Source of the DNA: Lactarius indigo
Lineage: Eukaryota > Basidiomycota > Agaricomycetes > Russulales > Russulaceae
DNA: 64,000 nucleotides
Assembly (NCBI GenBank): GCA_025766275.1
Contig: JAFKAC010000039.1
Location: 310,001 to 374,000 of the forward strand
Direction: 5' to 3'
The notes beneath the pieces are model-generated. The model was not told the DNA's origin and searched no databases. It was given only the letters and a program-made list of their open reading frames with translations. Below, piece after piece: positions 1 to 11,309 of this stretch (the stretch's first letter is position 1; each line of letters opens with the position of its first letter). Position numbers and translations under genes: made by a program.

Positions 1-18
1 CTCCTGAAAAGGGGGTGA

Positions 19-527
19 TGTTACGGTACGGACTTGATGACTCATTACACACGACTCATGACCGGTTATGACTACGGTCCGGTATTGATATTAGTCATGG
101 ACTCTTACATCGTATCAGTCAGCATAGTAGTTCGCATGTGATTGTGACTCATGTATGACTCATTCCTAGGATAGCGGTACTAGGGTTCGAGCTAGTTACG
201 CTATTGGTTACCTACTATTCCAGCGGCGCTTTAAAGCCCGCGCGTATCTGTATAAGTAGTCGACTCAGAAGACCAAGAGTCCCCATCTTGGTCTTCTTCA
301 ATCCACCTTCTGAAGCGTCTCTTGTCTACCTTAGTCTTTGACTAAGTGTGCCTCCGCAAGTGTTTACCAAGGAACACTTCTCTTTACCCTCTTTGCTGCA
401 GCGTGTGCCAGAGTGCCCCTGTTCAGCCTGCGTTGGGTTGACACGTGATCCCCATTCGCTTAACTTTTGCTAAGTCGATTACGCCTTTCACGAGTCCAAG
501 TCGGACTAACGCCGGTGGAGCGTAACA
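19..527 (+). repeat. LTR of element X (509 bp)
   Basis: The LTR starts TGTTACGG and ends GCGTAACA. A nearly identical solo copy lies inverted at 38778-39287; by eye the two differ by one CpG transition and one single-base indel. It is related to the 478-bp LTR of element A. It holds TATAAG at 251-256 and a palindrome around 270-296. Confidence 0.9.
251..295 (+). promoter_or_regulatory. Predicted LTR promoter and self-primer of X
   Basis: TATAAG (251-256) lies 34 nt before ATCTTGGTCTT (285-295). In elements A and C the same 11-mer is exactly complementary to the primer-binding site. The transcript start is inferred from TATA spacing only, and X's own primer-binding site is outside the window. 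Confidence 0.55.
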
Positions 528-3500
528 CCCGAGCATCGACGTCGAATATTTCGAAAACGAAAACGCGTGGTACGAAGTACTACTTGACTACCCAGGCTGG
601 GCGACGTATAACAGCGCTCGAGTTGAACGACCACACGACTGGGGACTCCGCTTACGATCGGATATCCAGACCATTCCCGCATACGATTGGCACACTCACC
701 GATTAGCAGTCGCAGCACTAAAACGAAAAGGAAAGCGGCGTTCACCACAACAACCGCCGACATTTACAGCATTACCATTCCCGACCCCACCCGTTCCAAT
801 GGCAAGTGGATCTGGCAGTACACCCCCGACAACGACGAACGGACCTCTCCAAGGAGGAGCACCTACCTACTTTAATGGCGACAGAGCGAAAAGTGCGCAG
901 TTCTTGCACGAGTTCAACCAGTACCGACGCGTGAATCGGACGAACGAGCGAATGGTGTCGCCATACCAACGCGTTGCTTTGGCACTAACCCTCATACGAG
1001 GACCAGACGTGGAGAGCTGGAATCAGACGCAGGACCGGAAGCTAGACGCGAAAATAAACCATGCCACCCATCCTATCGCCGAGACTGACGAACGACTATG
1101 GAACGAGTTCGTTGACGACTATAAAAACGCCTGGACCGACACTCTCAGTAAACAAAACGCGTATGCCAAGCTTACCGCCCTAACCATGACTGGCGACGCT
1201 ATCGACGAATACATAGCTCGATTCGAACAACTCGCAGACGCGGCTGGATGGGACATGTCAGCCATCGGAACAGTCGACTTGTTTCGACGCGGTCTGAAGA
1301 AAGGGCTCTTAGTAGCCTGCCTAAAACGTGGAGTCATGCCAGTCTCTATGGACGACTGGAAGATAGCCACACGAGAAGAAACGCAACGGTTCCGCACCAT
1401 CACTAATTGCGTCGCCGCGCTCGGAAAAGGAGCGATTCCACCGCCAAAACCCACCCCACCACGGCCCGTCGCCAGGAACGATGTCGTACCAATGGACGTG
1501 GACGCCGTTAGCACGTTCACGCCGCGACAAAGGACTCCTCAGGAACAAATGGAATGGGAGCGTTGCAGAAGGGAAGGTCTTTGCTTCCGTTGCAAACAGT
1601 CAGGGCATCTCTCGCGCGATTGTCCAAAGAAGAGAACAGGTCCCAGCCGTATCAACGAAGTCGTCGCGTCCCCAGCACAGCAACCGACTGCCACCGCTGC
1701 GCCTGTGTTAGATAAGCAGACGTTGATCACAGGGCTGTTAGGGCTATCGGGTACCGATCGAAAGCAAATGATTTCTCAAATGCTTATCGAGGTCGGAATC
1801 GACGACGACGATGACTTGGAAGGAGACTGCACGACTGAAATTAACGCCCTTTCTTCCTCTGATGCAACGACACTCACTATCCCTATCAAAGTCGAATGCG
1901 GAGATGACGTACCAGCACTACTAGATTCCGGGGCCTCGCAAAACTTCATCGATCCCATGCTAGCCCAAAATCTTGGTATGACTACGATCAACATACCTGC
2001 CCGACAAGCGTATAACGCCGACGGAACCCTTAACACGACTGGAACGATCACTAAGGCGTGCCCGATTCGACTTGTCTGGGGAGAACGATGGTATAACACT
2101 CACCTCTACGTCACCACTCTCGGTCGCCCACGCATTATATTGGGACACGCCTGGTTCAGAGACACGAACCCCGATATCGACTGGGCGAACAATCTACTAC
2201 GTGGGCCACAGCGACAACTCACCTTCCAGAAGTGCGACACTATCGACACTATCGCTCAGCAGATGGCGGAAAAATTTGGTTCTGGCGGAGCCGAAAAACT
2301 GCCGCCACAATACGAGCGATACGCCACCGTCTTCTCGGAAGAAGCCGCTAAACGATTCCCACCCGAACGAGTAGACGACCACGTGATCACCCTACTCCCG
2401 GACGCCCCTGCCACACTCCAATGCAAAATATATCCGCTGAACGCTAAAGAATTGGAACACCTGGACGAATTTCTAAGCGAACATCTAGAGAAAGGTTATA
2501 TTCGCGAATCAAAGTCACATTACGCATCGTCGTTTTTCTTTTTAAAGAAAAAAGACGGTAAACTACGACCCGTCCAGGATTATAAACCACTGAATAAGAT
2601 CACGGTCAGAGATACCTACCCGATCCCGCTAATTTCTAACATTCTGGATCGACTGGCCGATAAGACGCTGTTTACTAAATTCGACATTCGTTGGGGATAT
2701 AACAATATCCGCATCAAGGACGGCGATCAGTGGAAAGCCACATTCAAAACGCCCCGCGGATTGTTCGAACCGATGGTCATGTATTTTGGGCTCACAAATT
2801 TGCCAGCCACCTTCGTACGCGCGATGAATAGGATCTTTCGCCAGCTACTCAATCAGCATCCCGCGGAGTTATTCGTCTATATGGACGATATACTCATCGC
2901 CACTACACACGACATCCAAAGGCATCGCATCATTGTTAACAAAGTTTTGCAGGTCCTCCTCGACGAGAGTTACTTTCTAAAACTCTCCAAGTGTGAATTC
3001 GAGCGAACGGAGATTGACTATCTCGGGATGACCATCGCTAATGGAACAATTCGCATGGGACAAGACAAGATATCGGGCCTGCACGACTGGCCGCGACAGC
3101 TCACTACCGTCAAGCAAGTACGCAGTGTCCTCGGAGTGCTCGGGTATCAACGACCATTCATTCCACGTTACGCACACCTCGCCCAACCACTTACACAACT
3201 CCTGCGTAAGAATGTTCCGTTCGAATGGACAGCGGAACATACCACGACGCTTGACAACCTCCTCACCTTAGCCTGCTCGCGCCCGGCGCTGAAACAGCCA
3301 GACGCAGACCTCCCGTATTCCCTCCAGACCGACGCTTCCTTGTACGCCATCGGAGCTATCCTCACGCAACCAGACTCACGGAACAAGCACCAGGCAGTCG
3401 GGTATTTCTCCCAGGCGTTCTCGCCCGCCGAACGGAACTATGATGTATACGATCGCGAATTCCTCGCTCTCGTTCGCGGACTCGAACACTGGCGACATCT

Positions 3501-6500
3501 CCTAGTCGCCGCGCGTCATCCGGTCACCGTCTTTACCGACCATGCCAACCTCCTGCATTACCGCTCCCCACAACACATCAATCGCCGCGTCGCGCGTCTC
3601 GTCAACATCCTTGCGGATTACGACCTTCGCCTTCGTCATGTACCCGGACCTACCCTCCATGCCGATTCGCTTTCTCGTCACCCCGCGCTCGTGCCTACCA
3701 ATGATGACAACACCGGCGTCGTCGTGTTACCTCCCGCCTACTTTATCAACACCGCCCGTATCGTTTCCCTCGACGACCGATGTCGTCAAGCGCAACTCCT
3801 CACTCTCCCCACAGACTGGGTCGATCGTTATCACCTGGAGTGTTCTTCCTCTCCCCCTTCACTCGCCTTTCATCGCGGACATCTCGTGATCGTGGACGAT
3901 CTCTCCCTAAGGAGGGGGGTGATCGAATCCTTCCACGATTCGATTACCGCCGGTCACCCCGGCCAGACAAAAACCATACAGGCGATACAAAAACACTACT
4001 GGTGGCCAAATATGACGAAAGATATTACGGACTACGTCACCGGCTGCCCTACCTGCCAAGCTAATAAAAATCTGCCAGGTCGCCCAAAACCACCAATCTC
4101 ACCCATTTACCCTACAGAAACAGCGTTGCCATTTCAGATAATAGCCCTCGATTTCATCGTTAAACTTCCTAAATCAGGGAAGTACGATACCATCCTTACG
4201 ATCACGGATCAAGGATGTTCGAAGGCCAGTATATTCGCCCCGTGTCGAGAAGCAATAGACGCGGAGCAAACAGCGGCGTTATATCTTCGATATGTGGTGC
4301 CACATTATGGACTCCCCGTCAAAGTAATATCCGACAGGGATCCCCGCTTCACCGCTGCATTCACCAGGGCTTTGTGCGCCGCACTAAAAGTGGAGCAGAA
4401 CATCAGTACAGCCTATCACCCGCGCACGGATGGTCAATCAGAGCGTACTAACCAACGTCTCGAACAGTATCTACGAGTCTTCTCGAACTATCAGCAGAAC
4501 GACTGGGCAAAATGGCTACCAATAGCGCAATACACGCTTAACTCGTGGACGTCCGAAACTACTCGGAAAACGCCATTCGAGTTGGTGATGGGGTTCACGC
4601 CTCACGTTCATCAGCCTCTGTCAAACGCCACTCCATCGCCTAGCGCGACCGATAGACTCATAGGGCTCCAGGAAGTTCGACGACAAGCAAAGGAAGCCAT
4701 GAGGACAACTCAGTTAAGATGGGTAAAAGATACGGCGTATCAACCCTATTGCATCGGCGATAAGGTCTGGCTCGACGCTACCAATCTAAAGACGACACAT
4801 CCAACAACGAAATTAGCACCTCGTCGATACGGACCCTTTCTCGTCACACAGCGCATCTCGGATATCGTCTATGCCCTGCAACTACCATCGACGTGGCGCA
4901 TTCACAACACTTTCCACGCGGGATTACTCACACCCTATAAAACCAGCGAGATCAACGGCGCCAAAGAAAGTAACCCTCCACCGGACCTTATAGACGGGGA
5001 ACAAGAATGGGAGGTAGAGCGACTTCTCGATTATCGTACCTTCGGCCGTCGAAAAACGCCGCAATATCTTGTACGATGGAAAGGGTATACTGCGGCGCAC
5101 GATAGCTGGGAACCGGAGTCTAACTTGCGGACCCCAGATCTTATACGCGAGTATAAAGACTCGCATAACGCGATGATCAACTCCATCTCACTCATGGACA
5201 ACGATCCCCCTCGTCACCCACCACAGTACCCATGGGTCGCAGACCGCGACATTCCACAGTGGCTACGCGCGCAAGTCAACCGAGAAGTCGAACGATGGGC
5301 TAATGTCGGTCCCACGTATGATGCACGACAAAACTCTCCACGCTCCCGCGAGGACATGTGGGGCCTCAGCACTTACATTACTCCACAAGGATTGCATCGT
5401 CAGCACTCGCAGGCGCGCACCAATCGACGGCAACGACTACTGAGAGAAGCGTTGGAACAAATCGCTCAGGAGGAACAAGATACGCCTTGGGACGGCCCAC
5501 AGTCACCACAGTTGTCGGTTGGCGAAATACCTCGCCTCGCCTCGCCGCCACCTAACGTATCCCCCCTTGCACTTCGAATCGCTAATCCAACCCCAGCGAC
5601 GCCTCTCCAGCACGCTTTACCACCACGTCCTGTAAACCCACAAGCCAGAGATCATCCCCCGACTCTTCTCCCAAACGTGGAGCGACCAGACCGCCACTGG
5701 ACGATGACTCTCCCTACTAACGATTATCTCATGGAGATACCCCTCGCTAATGGAACGCGGGGTCGTGCCCCGTTCGTCCAGTTTCTTATAGATCAGCGAG
5801 ATCGACCCGTAGTCATCGCCACCGAGGGACGAAACCAGCCGATCTATTACGGTCCCCTGTTCGCGAAACCTCGCACGGCGCCGGACGCTCCGTCAGACCC
5901 TCCGGACACCAAAGACATATTCCGCACTGACCACCCGGCGCGGAATGAGGTAGATCAAGCCCTCTACCTACTTGCTGACCCAGGCGTCAACGCGGACGTT
6001 TACCGTCTTCGAGCATCCCTCACTAGGCGTGACCAGCTCGTCGCACGCATGAAGGAAACTGAACGCGCTTGGAGTGAGTGGAGTACCGAAGCCGAGGAAA
6101 TTGATCAGCGACTAGCCAACGCCCGCGCGGCTTCCCGCCTGAGACCGTACTTGTCCGACCCCGTGCCCACGCTGTTACCATTTGCCACGATTCGCATGAA
6201 CAATACCGATCGACGCCTCGACCATCACCGCGTTCCGATTATTGGATCGGCAATCGCATTACCTGTCCCGCCTCGTCAACCTTTACGCACCTATGCCCAA
6301 ACCGCACAGGTTTCTCGTCACACTCAGTTCCCTGCACTCCACGGAGAGGAGTCGACTGCCAGTCAACTAGCTGAAGAAGACCGACGCGCGTCACGTCACG
6401 ACAGACGAGGACTTCCCGCATGCAGTCATTGCGACGACGAAGGACATCTCTCGTTCGAGTGTCGTGCGCCTCACACCAAGTGCGCGACTCGCCGCGTGTG

Positions 6501-6714
6501 CCACGTCCCCACGACTCACGCCCACTCCCGTACGTATTGCGCGTGGCTCGCCATGCTCGGACGCGCGGTCGACCGCGAACGCACCTCTCAAATTACCGCC
6601 CGACTCCACGCACAACGTCGCGGCACTCCGTACGAGCGACCAACGCATTTCATCTTTCGACACGACTACGACTTCTCGCGCGCGCTCGATAACGATCGGG
6701 ACGATCGCGCTTAG
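526..6714 (+). CDS. Gag-pol polyprotein with chromodomain and long C-terminal extension (element 1)
   Basis: Structural protein, protease, reverse transcriptase, RNase H and integrase of a chromovirus in one uninterrupted frame. The first ATG is at 799, but the frame is open from 526 and looks coding there, so the true start probably lies upstream of the X insertion. Counted from the ATG: gag, CCHC knuckle (CFRCKQSGHLSRDC) near residue 260, protease DSGAS near 375, RT YMDD near 693, RNase H DASL near 844, integrase HHCC from about 1050, DDE (ALDF, SDRD, QSERTNQ) about 1116-1213, chromodomain about 1404-1454. About 515 further residues follow, including a second CCHC motif (CSHCDDEGHLSFEC, about 1874-1888). 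No frameshift separates gag and pol, unlike A, B and C. Only loss of its 5' end makes it non-functional. Confidence 0.9.
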   Translation, partial: HPSIDVEYFENENAWYEVLLDYPGWATYNSARVERPHDWGLRLRSDIQTIPAYDWHTHRLAVAALKRKGKRRSPQQPPTFTALPFPTPPVPMASGSGSTPPTTTNGPLQGGAPTYFNGDRAKSAQFLHEFNQYRRVNRTNERMVSPYQRVALALTLIRGPDVESWNQTQDRKLDAKINHATHPIAETDERLWNEFVDDYKNAWTDTLSKQNAYAKLTALTMTGDAIDEYIARFEQLADAAGWDMSAIGTVDLFRRGLKKGLLVACLKRGVMPVSMDDWKIATREETQRFRTITNCVAALGKGAIPPPKPTPPRPVARNDVVPMDVDAVSTFTPRQRTPQEQMEWERCRREGLCFRCKQSGHLSRDCPKKRTGPSRINEVVASPAQQPTATAAPVLDKQTLITGLLGLSGTDRKQMISQMLIEVGIDDDDDLEGDCTTEINALSSSDATTLTIPIKVECGDDVPALLDSGASQNFIDPMLAQNLGMTTINIPARQAYNADGTLNTTGTITKACPIRLVWGERWYNTHLYVTTLGRPRIILGHAWFRDTNPDIDWANNLLRGPQRQLTFQKCDTIDTIAQQMAEKFGSGGAEKLPPQYERYATVFSEEAAKRFPPERVDDHVITLLPDAPATLQCKIYPLNAKELEHLDEFLSEHLEKGYIRESKSHYASSFFFLKKKDGKLRPVQDYKPLNKITVRDTYPIPLISNILDRLADKTLFTKFDIRWGYNNIRIKDGDQWKATFKTPRGLFEPMVMYFGLTNLPATFVRAMNRIFRQLLNQHPAELFVYMDDILIATTHDIQRHRIIVNKVLQVLLDESYFLKLSKCEFERTEIDYLGMTIANGTIRMGQDKISGLHDWPRQLTTVKQVRSVLGVLGYQRPFIPRYAHLAQPLTQLLRKNVPFEWTAEHTTTLDNLLTLACSRPALKQPDADLPYSLQTDASLYAIGAILTQPDSRNKHQAVGYFSQAFSPAERNYDVYDREFLALVRGLEHWRHLLVAARHPVTVFTDHANLLHYRSPQHINRRVARLVNILADYDLRLRHVPGPTLHADSLSRHPALVPTNDDNTGVVVLPPAYFINTARIVSLDDRCRQAQLLTLPTDWVDRYHLECSSSPPSLAFHRGHLVIVDDLSLRRGVIESFHDSITAGHPGQTKTIQAIQKHYWWPNMTKDITDYVTGCPTCQANKNLPGRPKPPISPIYPTETALPFQIIALDFIVKLPKSGKYDTILTITDQGCSKASIFAPCREAIDAEQTAALYLRYVVPHYGLPVKVISDRDPRFTAAFTRALCAALKVEQNISTAYHPRTDGQSERTNQRLEQYLRVFSNYQQNDWAKWLPIAQYTLNSWTSETTRKTPFELVMGFTPHVHQPLSNATPSPSATDRLIGLQEVRRQAKEAMRTTQLRWVKDTAYQPYCIGDKVWLDATNLKTTHPTTKLAPRRYGPFLVTQRISDIVYALQLPSTWRIHNTFHAGLLTPYKTSEINGAKESNPPPDLIDGEQEWEVERLLDYRTFGRRKTPQYLVRWKGYTAAHDSWEPESNLRTPDLIREYKDSHNAMINSISLMDNDPPRHPPQYPWVADRDIPQWLRAQVNREVERWANVGPTYDARQNSPRSREDMWGLSTYITPQGLHRQHSQARTNRRQRLLREALEQIAQEEQDTPWDGPQSPQLSVGEIPRLASPPPNVSPLALRIANPTPATPLQHALPPRPVNPQARDHPPTLLPNVERPDRHWTMTLPTNDYLMEIPLANGTRGRAPFVQFLIDQRDRPVVIATEGRNQPIYYGPLFAKPRTAPDAPSDPPDTKDIFRTDHPARNEVDQALYLLADPGVNADVYRLRASLTRRDQLVARMKETERAWSEWSTEAEEIDQRLANARAASRLRPYLSDPVPTLLPFATIRMNNTDRRLDHHRVPIIGSAIALPVPPRQPLRTYAQTAQVSRHTQFPALHGEESTASQLAEEDRRASRHDRRGLPACSHCDDEGHLSFECRAPHTKCATRRVCHVPTTHAHSRTYCAWLAMLGRAVDRERTSQITARLHAQRRGTPYERPTHFIFRHDYDFSRALDNDRDDRA

Positions 6715-7068
6715 AAGGGGGGCTATGTCACGCACACGTGACATCACGGTCACGAGTTGACACGTCAAACGATCGATTGCCAGCGGTTCGAAGTTCTTGC
6801 CAGTTGTATGCCACGTATCTTGTAGTTCTGCCAGCTCACTTGTAGTTCGTGAAAGTACCAGAAAACAGTCCCGAAAAACAACAGTCTGTACGATATATAA
6901 AGAGTAGTTTAGAGTAGTACAGTCCTTGTCTACTCTTCGTTTGAATCCACTGTGTTCCCCTCTCACTTGCGTGCTCAACGAGTGCTCCAAGTATTCACCT
7001 TCAGCTTGAGTTAGAATCCAAGCCTTCGACCCCGACTCTCTCGTGAACGGTCCATTGGTACCGTAACA
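528..7068 (+). mobile_element. Ty3/Gypsy chromovirus, element 1 (5' end missing)
   Basis: This is one long gag-pol frame followed by a polypurine tract (about 6713-6722) and a 343-bp 3' LTR. The left end is lost to the insertion of element X. The element sits in a Tnp2 transposase gene, whose coding sequence resumes at 7069 on the minus strand; the right copy of its target duplication would be tgctg (7069-7073). Its LTR (TGTCACG...CGTAACA) is of a different family from those of X, A and C. Confidence 0.8.
6726..7068 (+). repeat. 3' LTR of element 1 (343 bp)
   Basis: Begins TGTCACG and ends CGTAACA (imperfect terminal inverted repeats) directly after the polypurine tract that follows the gag-pol stop codon. 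TATATAAA lies at about 6894. The right boundary is set where Tnp2 coding homology resumes on the other strand. The left LTR is not in the window to confirm the ends. Confidence 0.75.
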
Positions 7069-8017
7069 TGCTGCCATTGTCTTGTTCATATAAAGTGACT
7101 GAATAACAGGGGCAATGGGGGTGTAGAGCATTTGAGCCCTTGGATGACCATTCTTGTCATAGCGCAGCTGACCACATGGCCCTAAACGTTTGTCGCAAAC
7201 ATAGATGCATGACTGAAGATCTTTAAACTCTCCAGTAAAGGCCATGCAGCTTCTGGGACACATGTCAACCAGCTGAGAGGATAAGCCTGTAAGTTCCATG
7301 GCAAGCTTTCACACCATATACAAGCTAAGGATGTTAGCACCTGTAGCCTCTTGAAGGACCTGAGCATGAAGCTTGTATGCCTTGACAGTACCATGAGAGT
7401 CGACCCATGCAATGTAGTGCCTCAATGAGAGTTCCTCATCTGAGGTAAGTGTACGACCTCTGGCATCAGTAAGAGGCAGGTGGTTAGGATGTGTGTAGCC
7501 AGATAAAAGTTGCTTCCGAAGTTTTTGAATAACTTCTGGTAAGTCAGCAACCTCAGCAGCAAAGGCCTCATCTCCCTCAAGATCAACATCATCTGGCTCT
7601 CCCCCAAGCAAAGGGCCATGGTTTGAAGTGTCCAAGTGCCCTCCTAAGGGAGGCACTATAGCAGGATGAAGCTGAGATGGGCCAAGGTCATCACCAGATT
7701 CAGACTCAGAGTCTGAGTCCAAGAAGCTAGGTTGGGACTCAGGCAGCATAGCATGCTGATCCAGCTCTGAGTCAGAGAAGTTGGGATCCCCTAGGTAAGT
7801 GGGCTCAGCACCAACTAGATCAATGCCTGTATTAATATTAACAGGACTGAAAAGATCATCTAATACCATGCAGCAGTAAGCACAGATGAGCCACTTTACA
7901 TCAAAATAACACTTACCAGGCTCTATGGCTTCCCCTTGATTATAATCAGGGATTTCTGACTGGGTTTCTGCCAATTGAACTGGGTGATCTACATAATTGT
8001 GTGCCGCTTTAATGTTA

Positions 8018-8048
<31 letters not shown>

Positions 8049-8349
8049 GTTAAGTCTCTGGCCCAAGATAATGACTGTAAAGCATACCTTCTGAGCCATC
8101 TGGGAGAGATCCACCAGCAACTGGTGCTGTATCTTGAAGTATAGGACCCCCATGGACCTTAGAAAGAAGCTCTCTTGTCCAATTAATGCACGATCGCACG
8201 AAGGAAACAGAATCGGTGTCTGGTGGTAGGGACAAGAGAAAGTCTTGATCTTGCCATAGATGGGCCTCAATGGTGCGTCTTGTGACACTATTTGCCCCTC
8301 CATTGCACTTAGAGCACAGGCAAATGTAACATTGAACAGGTGGTGGCAT
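7069..8349 (-). pseudogene. Tnp2-type (CACTA/EnSpm-like) DDE transposase, N-terminal part, truncated
   Basis: Recognised as an agaricomycete Tnp2-family transposase N-terminus. It has an N-terminal CxxC motif (CLCSKC) with a following histidine, an acidic Ser/Asp-rich linker, and a conserved block (LTGLSSQLVDMCPRSC, then CYGT/CMAFTG-like cysteine motifs). Exon 1 is 8349-8088, with a GTATGC donor. Exon 2 starts at 7979 after a CACCCAG acceptor, and phases match (1+2). The first intron contains a TAA microsatellite. An in-frame TGA at 7311-7309 interrupts otherwise continuous homology and could be CGA mutated at CpG. The gene is cut at 7069 by element 1, so the catalytic remainder would lie left of the window. 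Family assignment is from memory of the motif pattern. Confidence 0.7.
8016..8049. repeat. TAA microsatellite
   Basis: About eleven tandem TAA units lie inside the first intron of the Tnp2 fragment. Confidence 0.9.
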
Positions 8350-8551
8350 GGTTTACGCAGGATCAACGAGGATATGTGGATTGAGGATAGGGACAAGGGC
8401 GAGCGTGGACTCCAGTGCGGGGCGTGAGAACGGCACGTGTTCTGGTAGTCATGTTCGCCTCACATTCGACACGCTTAACTTACAACTTGTTTTTTGTTTT
8501 TTTTCCAAGCTTGTTCATATATACTCCTCGCTCCCTCTTCAAGCTTGGCTC
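8350..8551. promoter_or_regulatory. Intergenic region between divergent genes
   Basis: About 200 bases separate the minus-strand Tnp2 start from the plus-strand unknown gene. A run of T and pyrimidine-rich blocks precede the ATG at 8552. No specific promoter element could be identified. Confidence 0.3.
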
Positions 8552-11309
8552 ATGGACGATGACTTTGTGGATGATGTCTTCAGTCAGAACGGATTGTCCC
8601 CTTCGCATATGAACTTCCGCTTTGACTATGAGGATGAAGACAAGGCTGACGATTTTATGGGCACCCAGCGTGCGCCGAGACCTCCACTGAGGTCAAGGCC
8701 ACCAATTGACTTTGGAGCTGGACGACGTTCTACCATTAACACTGACACCAACCTCCCTGCATTCGGTGCCGCTACCTGTCCACTTTCCCGTGTGTCTGAC
8801 GCAATGCTACACTCCAGTCTCGGCCATTTGGCGGTTCGTGCGTTCCCACACAAGATATCTTCGTTGCCAAAGCCCTCTATTGATCTTATTGCCTCACTTT
8901 CTGTCGACGAACTTTGTTACAACCCCCACTACCTCAAATTACGCAAAGACTTCGACCAGGTGTGCAGGGTGCTTGCTATGAAGACGGTATCACAGGGCTT
9001 CACGGAGTCTTCTGCTGACGCCTTTGTCTTGGACAGTTGCAAAGGTGCGTAACACTTTGTCTTCAAATCTGGTATTCGCCGAATGACCAGACGCTGCAGC
9101 ACATCCTCTGCGCACTGAGGACTCTCGCACATCATCTCTGGGGCCGCACACTGAGGGCTCTCGTGCATCGTCTTTGGGGCCAAGCGATTCGGTGTCTCAA
9201 CAGATGAGGTTTGATCCCACATACGACAAGGCCATTGAAACCCTTCTTGAAACCGTGGAGCCACTACCCTTGCGGCCACAATTCCTTCCAAAAGAGGTCC
9301 TATGGTACTACGAGGATTGCACAACTGACAAATCGTATGGCGACATCATCACGAAAAATAACAAGTATCGGCCGAAGATGAATCTCGCTATCTGCCACCC
9401 GGATGGCTCGAAAGTCTCAGCGCAAGAGTTCACAAACATCTGACATTCCACCACCATCATCGTTCAAAAACTCACCAATCTTATTAGCTCAGACCCCCAC
9501 GTGGCTATGCGCGTTGACGATCCCAAATCGCGGACCAAGTCGTTCGTCAAGCATCTGTTCAAGGCTGAGTATGATTGAGCCGTCCTTGAGCTCGAAGCAG
9601 AGCAAAGGCTGCTCTGCCTGTGCTATGCTCATTGGAAAGCTGATACTATGATTGGTCAGGTGTTCATGCGGCGAAATGAGGTCGACGCCAAGGCAGCATC
9701 GAACCGTGCCCGCGCCACTTCTTCAAGACCATCTGATGATACCTCGGAACCACCCCCTGCGCCAGTCCCACAAGTTTGGGACATAGCCCCCGTGAACGTG
9801 GCGAAGCGTGCCTTCGAATCGAGCCCTGGTCCCAAATCCCCTTCAGCGTTGCAGGCTCAAAAGCGCAGCAAAGATGGCGTTTCACTTTCCGGACAGAAGA
9901 CTACGGGCCCTTCAGTGCCCTCAAATTGTAAGTACTCTATTCAGCGAAGCTTTAACACTAACTCGTACTTGCACACAGAGCCCCATCGTGCACACAGGCT
10001 TGTGCCAACATTCCTCAGTCGCACTGAGGTGATCCATGCAGAGCTCACATCAACAAAGCTCCACCCTGTCTTTGTTGATCCATCTGGTATGTCCACACCG
10101 CTTTTACAACTTACATTGTTCTGACCTGAGGTCAAATCTGCAGCTGACAACCTTATCGGTGAGTCAACATTCTCTGTGGCCATGCTACCACTGACCGTCC
10201 TCACAGCAGTCCTCACTTCTGACTTCCCCTCCATGACAAACGCCCTCAGCCTTATTCGTTTGATGAATGCGCAGATGTCGTTCAAGCAAGGCAAACCCTC
10301 CAAGAAGGTCACGACGCTGCTCGAGCGTGTCCAATTTGCCGACCCAGGTTCACCGGACATTGATGAGGACAATACGTGTCAAAGTTGGGGCCATGATTTG
10401 TTCATGGCAGGTGGTATCAGCCTGTCATCCTCACTCACCACCTGGGAAGATGTCGGCAGCGTTGCCACCGCCTTCAAGTTAGTGGCCGCCACCCTCAAGA
10501 TATGCCAGGAAGCGCGGCTGATGTGCACCAACACCGGAACGCCGAAGACGAGTGGCTTTATTAGCGATATTTATCTCAAGAAGATTCTCGAATGTCTAGA
10601 AAACTGCTGGGTCGGTGCTGGTGGGGTAAGTGTTCGACTACTCCAAGTTTATAGTTCATTCATTGTTTCAGGCCATTACTTCTTCTTCTTGTGTCCCAGT
10701 CATTCCTACCACCCCACCTACTCCCCCTTCCTATCGTGATGTCGCGATGTCGCCTCCAAAGCACACACTCGTGCTCAAAATCAAGCGGCCAACGCCCATT
10801 ACAAACATCACCACCCCAACCAGTACCCCAGAGCCTCCCCCGGAAAATGACCTTACCAGCACCCAGCGGCCCGCCCCTGGCGCAGGATCCATGCAGGGGC
10901 CTTCACCAGCATTAGACAAGGTGCATCGGGTTCAATTATGGCCCCCAAACCGCTCACCCACAGCCTATAGGGTTCTTGCGCAGATGCTGCATCGCTGAGG
11001 CTCCTTCAAGTCTCGGAGCTGCTCACCTGGATTGGCAACAACAAGCTCAATGCGCCGAAGTCGAGGCATAAGGATGGTGCATTATATACACTCGAGTTCT
11101 GGCACCTTGCAGTGTAATGTTGACTATGGCACAGAACTCATTGCAGCCATTGTCAATTCCCTGGAGTTCACGCAGGTCTCCAAGTCGGCCATCCAGGAAA
11201 TCATCGAGAGTGTGAGTTCTTACGTTTTTCATACTTCCCCATGCTGACCCCATATCACTAGTGCAAACTGAAGAAAGGGTCAAAAAGGCAGCTCGGTGCA
11301 TCACCTTAG
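8552..11309 (+). pseudogene. Decayed multi-exon gene of unknown function
   Basis: I do not recognise the family. The first exon (8552 to about 9044, GTGCGT donor) starts with an acidic stretch (MDDDFVDDVF) and has normal codon structure. A second long frame (about 9204-9927) reads through two in-frame TGA codons (9441-9443 and 9576-9578) with clear coding character on both sides; both could be CGA changed at CpG. Later exons encode segments such as TTWEDVGSVATAFKLVAATL (up to a GTAAGT at 10625), a Pro/Thr-rich segment from about 10672, and a final part near 10990-11309 broken by frame changes. Its position head-to-head with the Tnp2 gene allows that it was an accessory gene of the same DNA transposon, but this is a guess. 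Exon joins are approximate. Confidence 0.5.
9110..9181 (+). repeat. Direct duplication, two copies of about 36 bp
   Basis: Two adjacent degenerate copies (each running from cgcactgag / cacactgag to ctttggggcc / ctctggggcc) lie between the first and second long exons of the unknown gene, in probable intron sequence. Confidence 0.7.

Larger units (their letters stand above)
1..527 (+). mobile_element. 3' end of LTR retrotransposon X (polypurine tract plus 3' LTR)
   Basis: The first 18 bases end in a polypurine tract (gaaaaggggg, 6-15), followed by a TG...CA long terminal repeat. The same tract-LTR arrangement ends element A at 37663-37676, so this is the right end of a plus-strand Ty3/Gypsy element whose body lies left of the window. 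The sequence just after the LTR is open reading frame of another element and carries no primer-binding site matching this LTR. X therefore appears to be inserted in the gag end of element 1 rather than being its 5' LTR. The matching target duplication would be off-window. Confidence 0.75.

Noticed and set aside
19..527. X LTR as the 5' LTR of element 1
   Set aside because: The element 1 3' LTR (TGTCACG..., 343 bp) is a different sequence. No primer-binding site follows 527, and coding sequence starts immediately, so the LTR belongs to another element inserted there.
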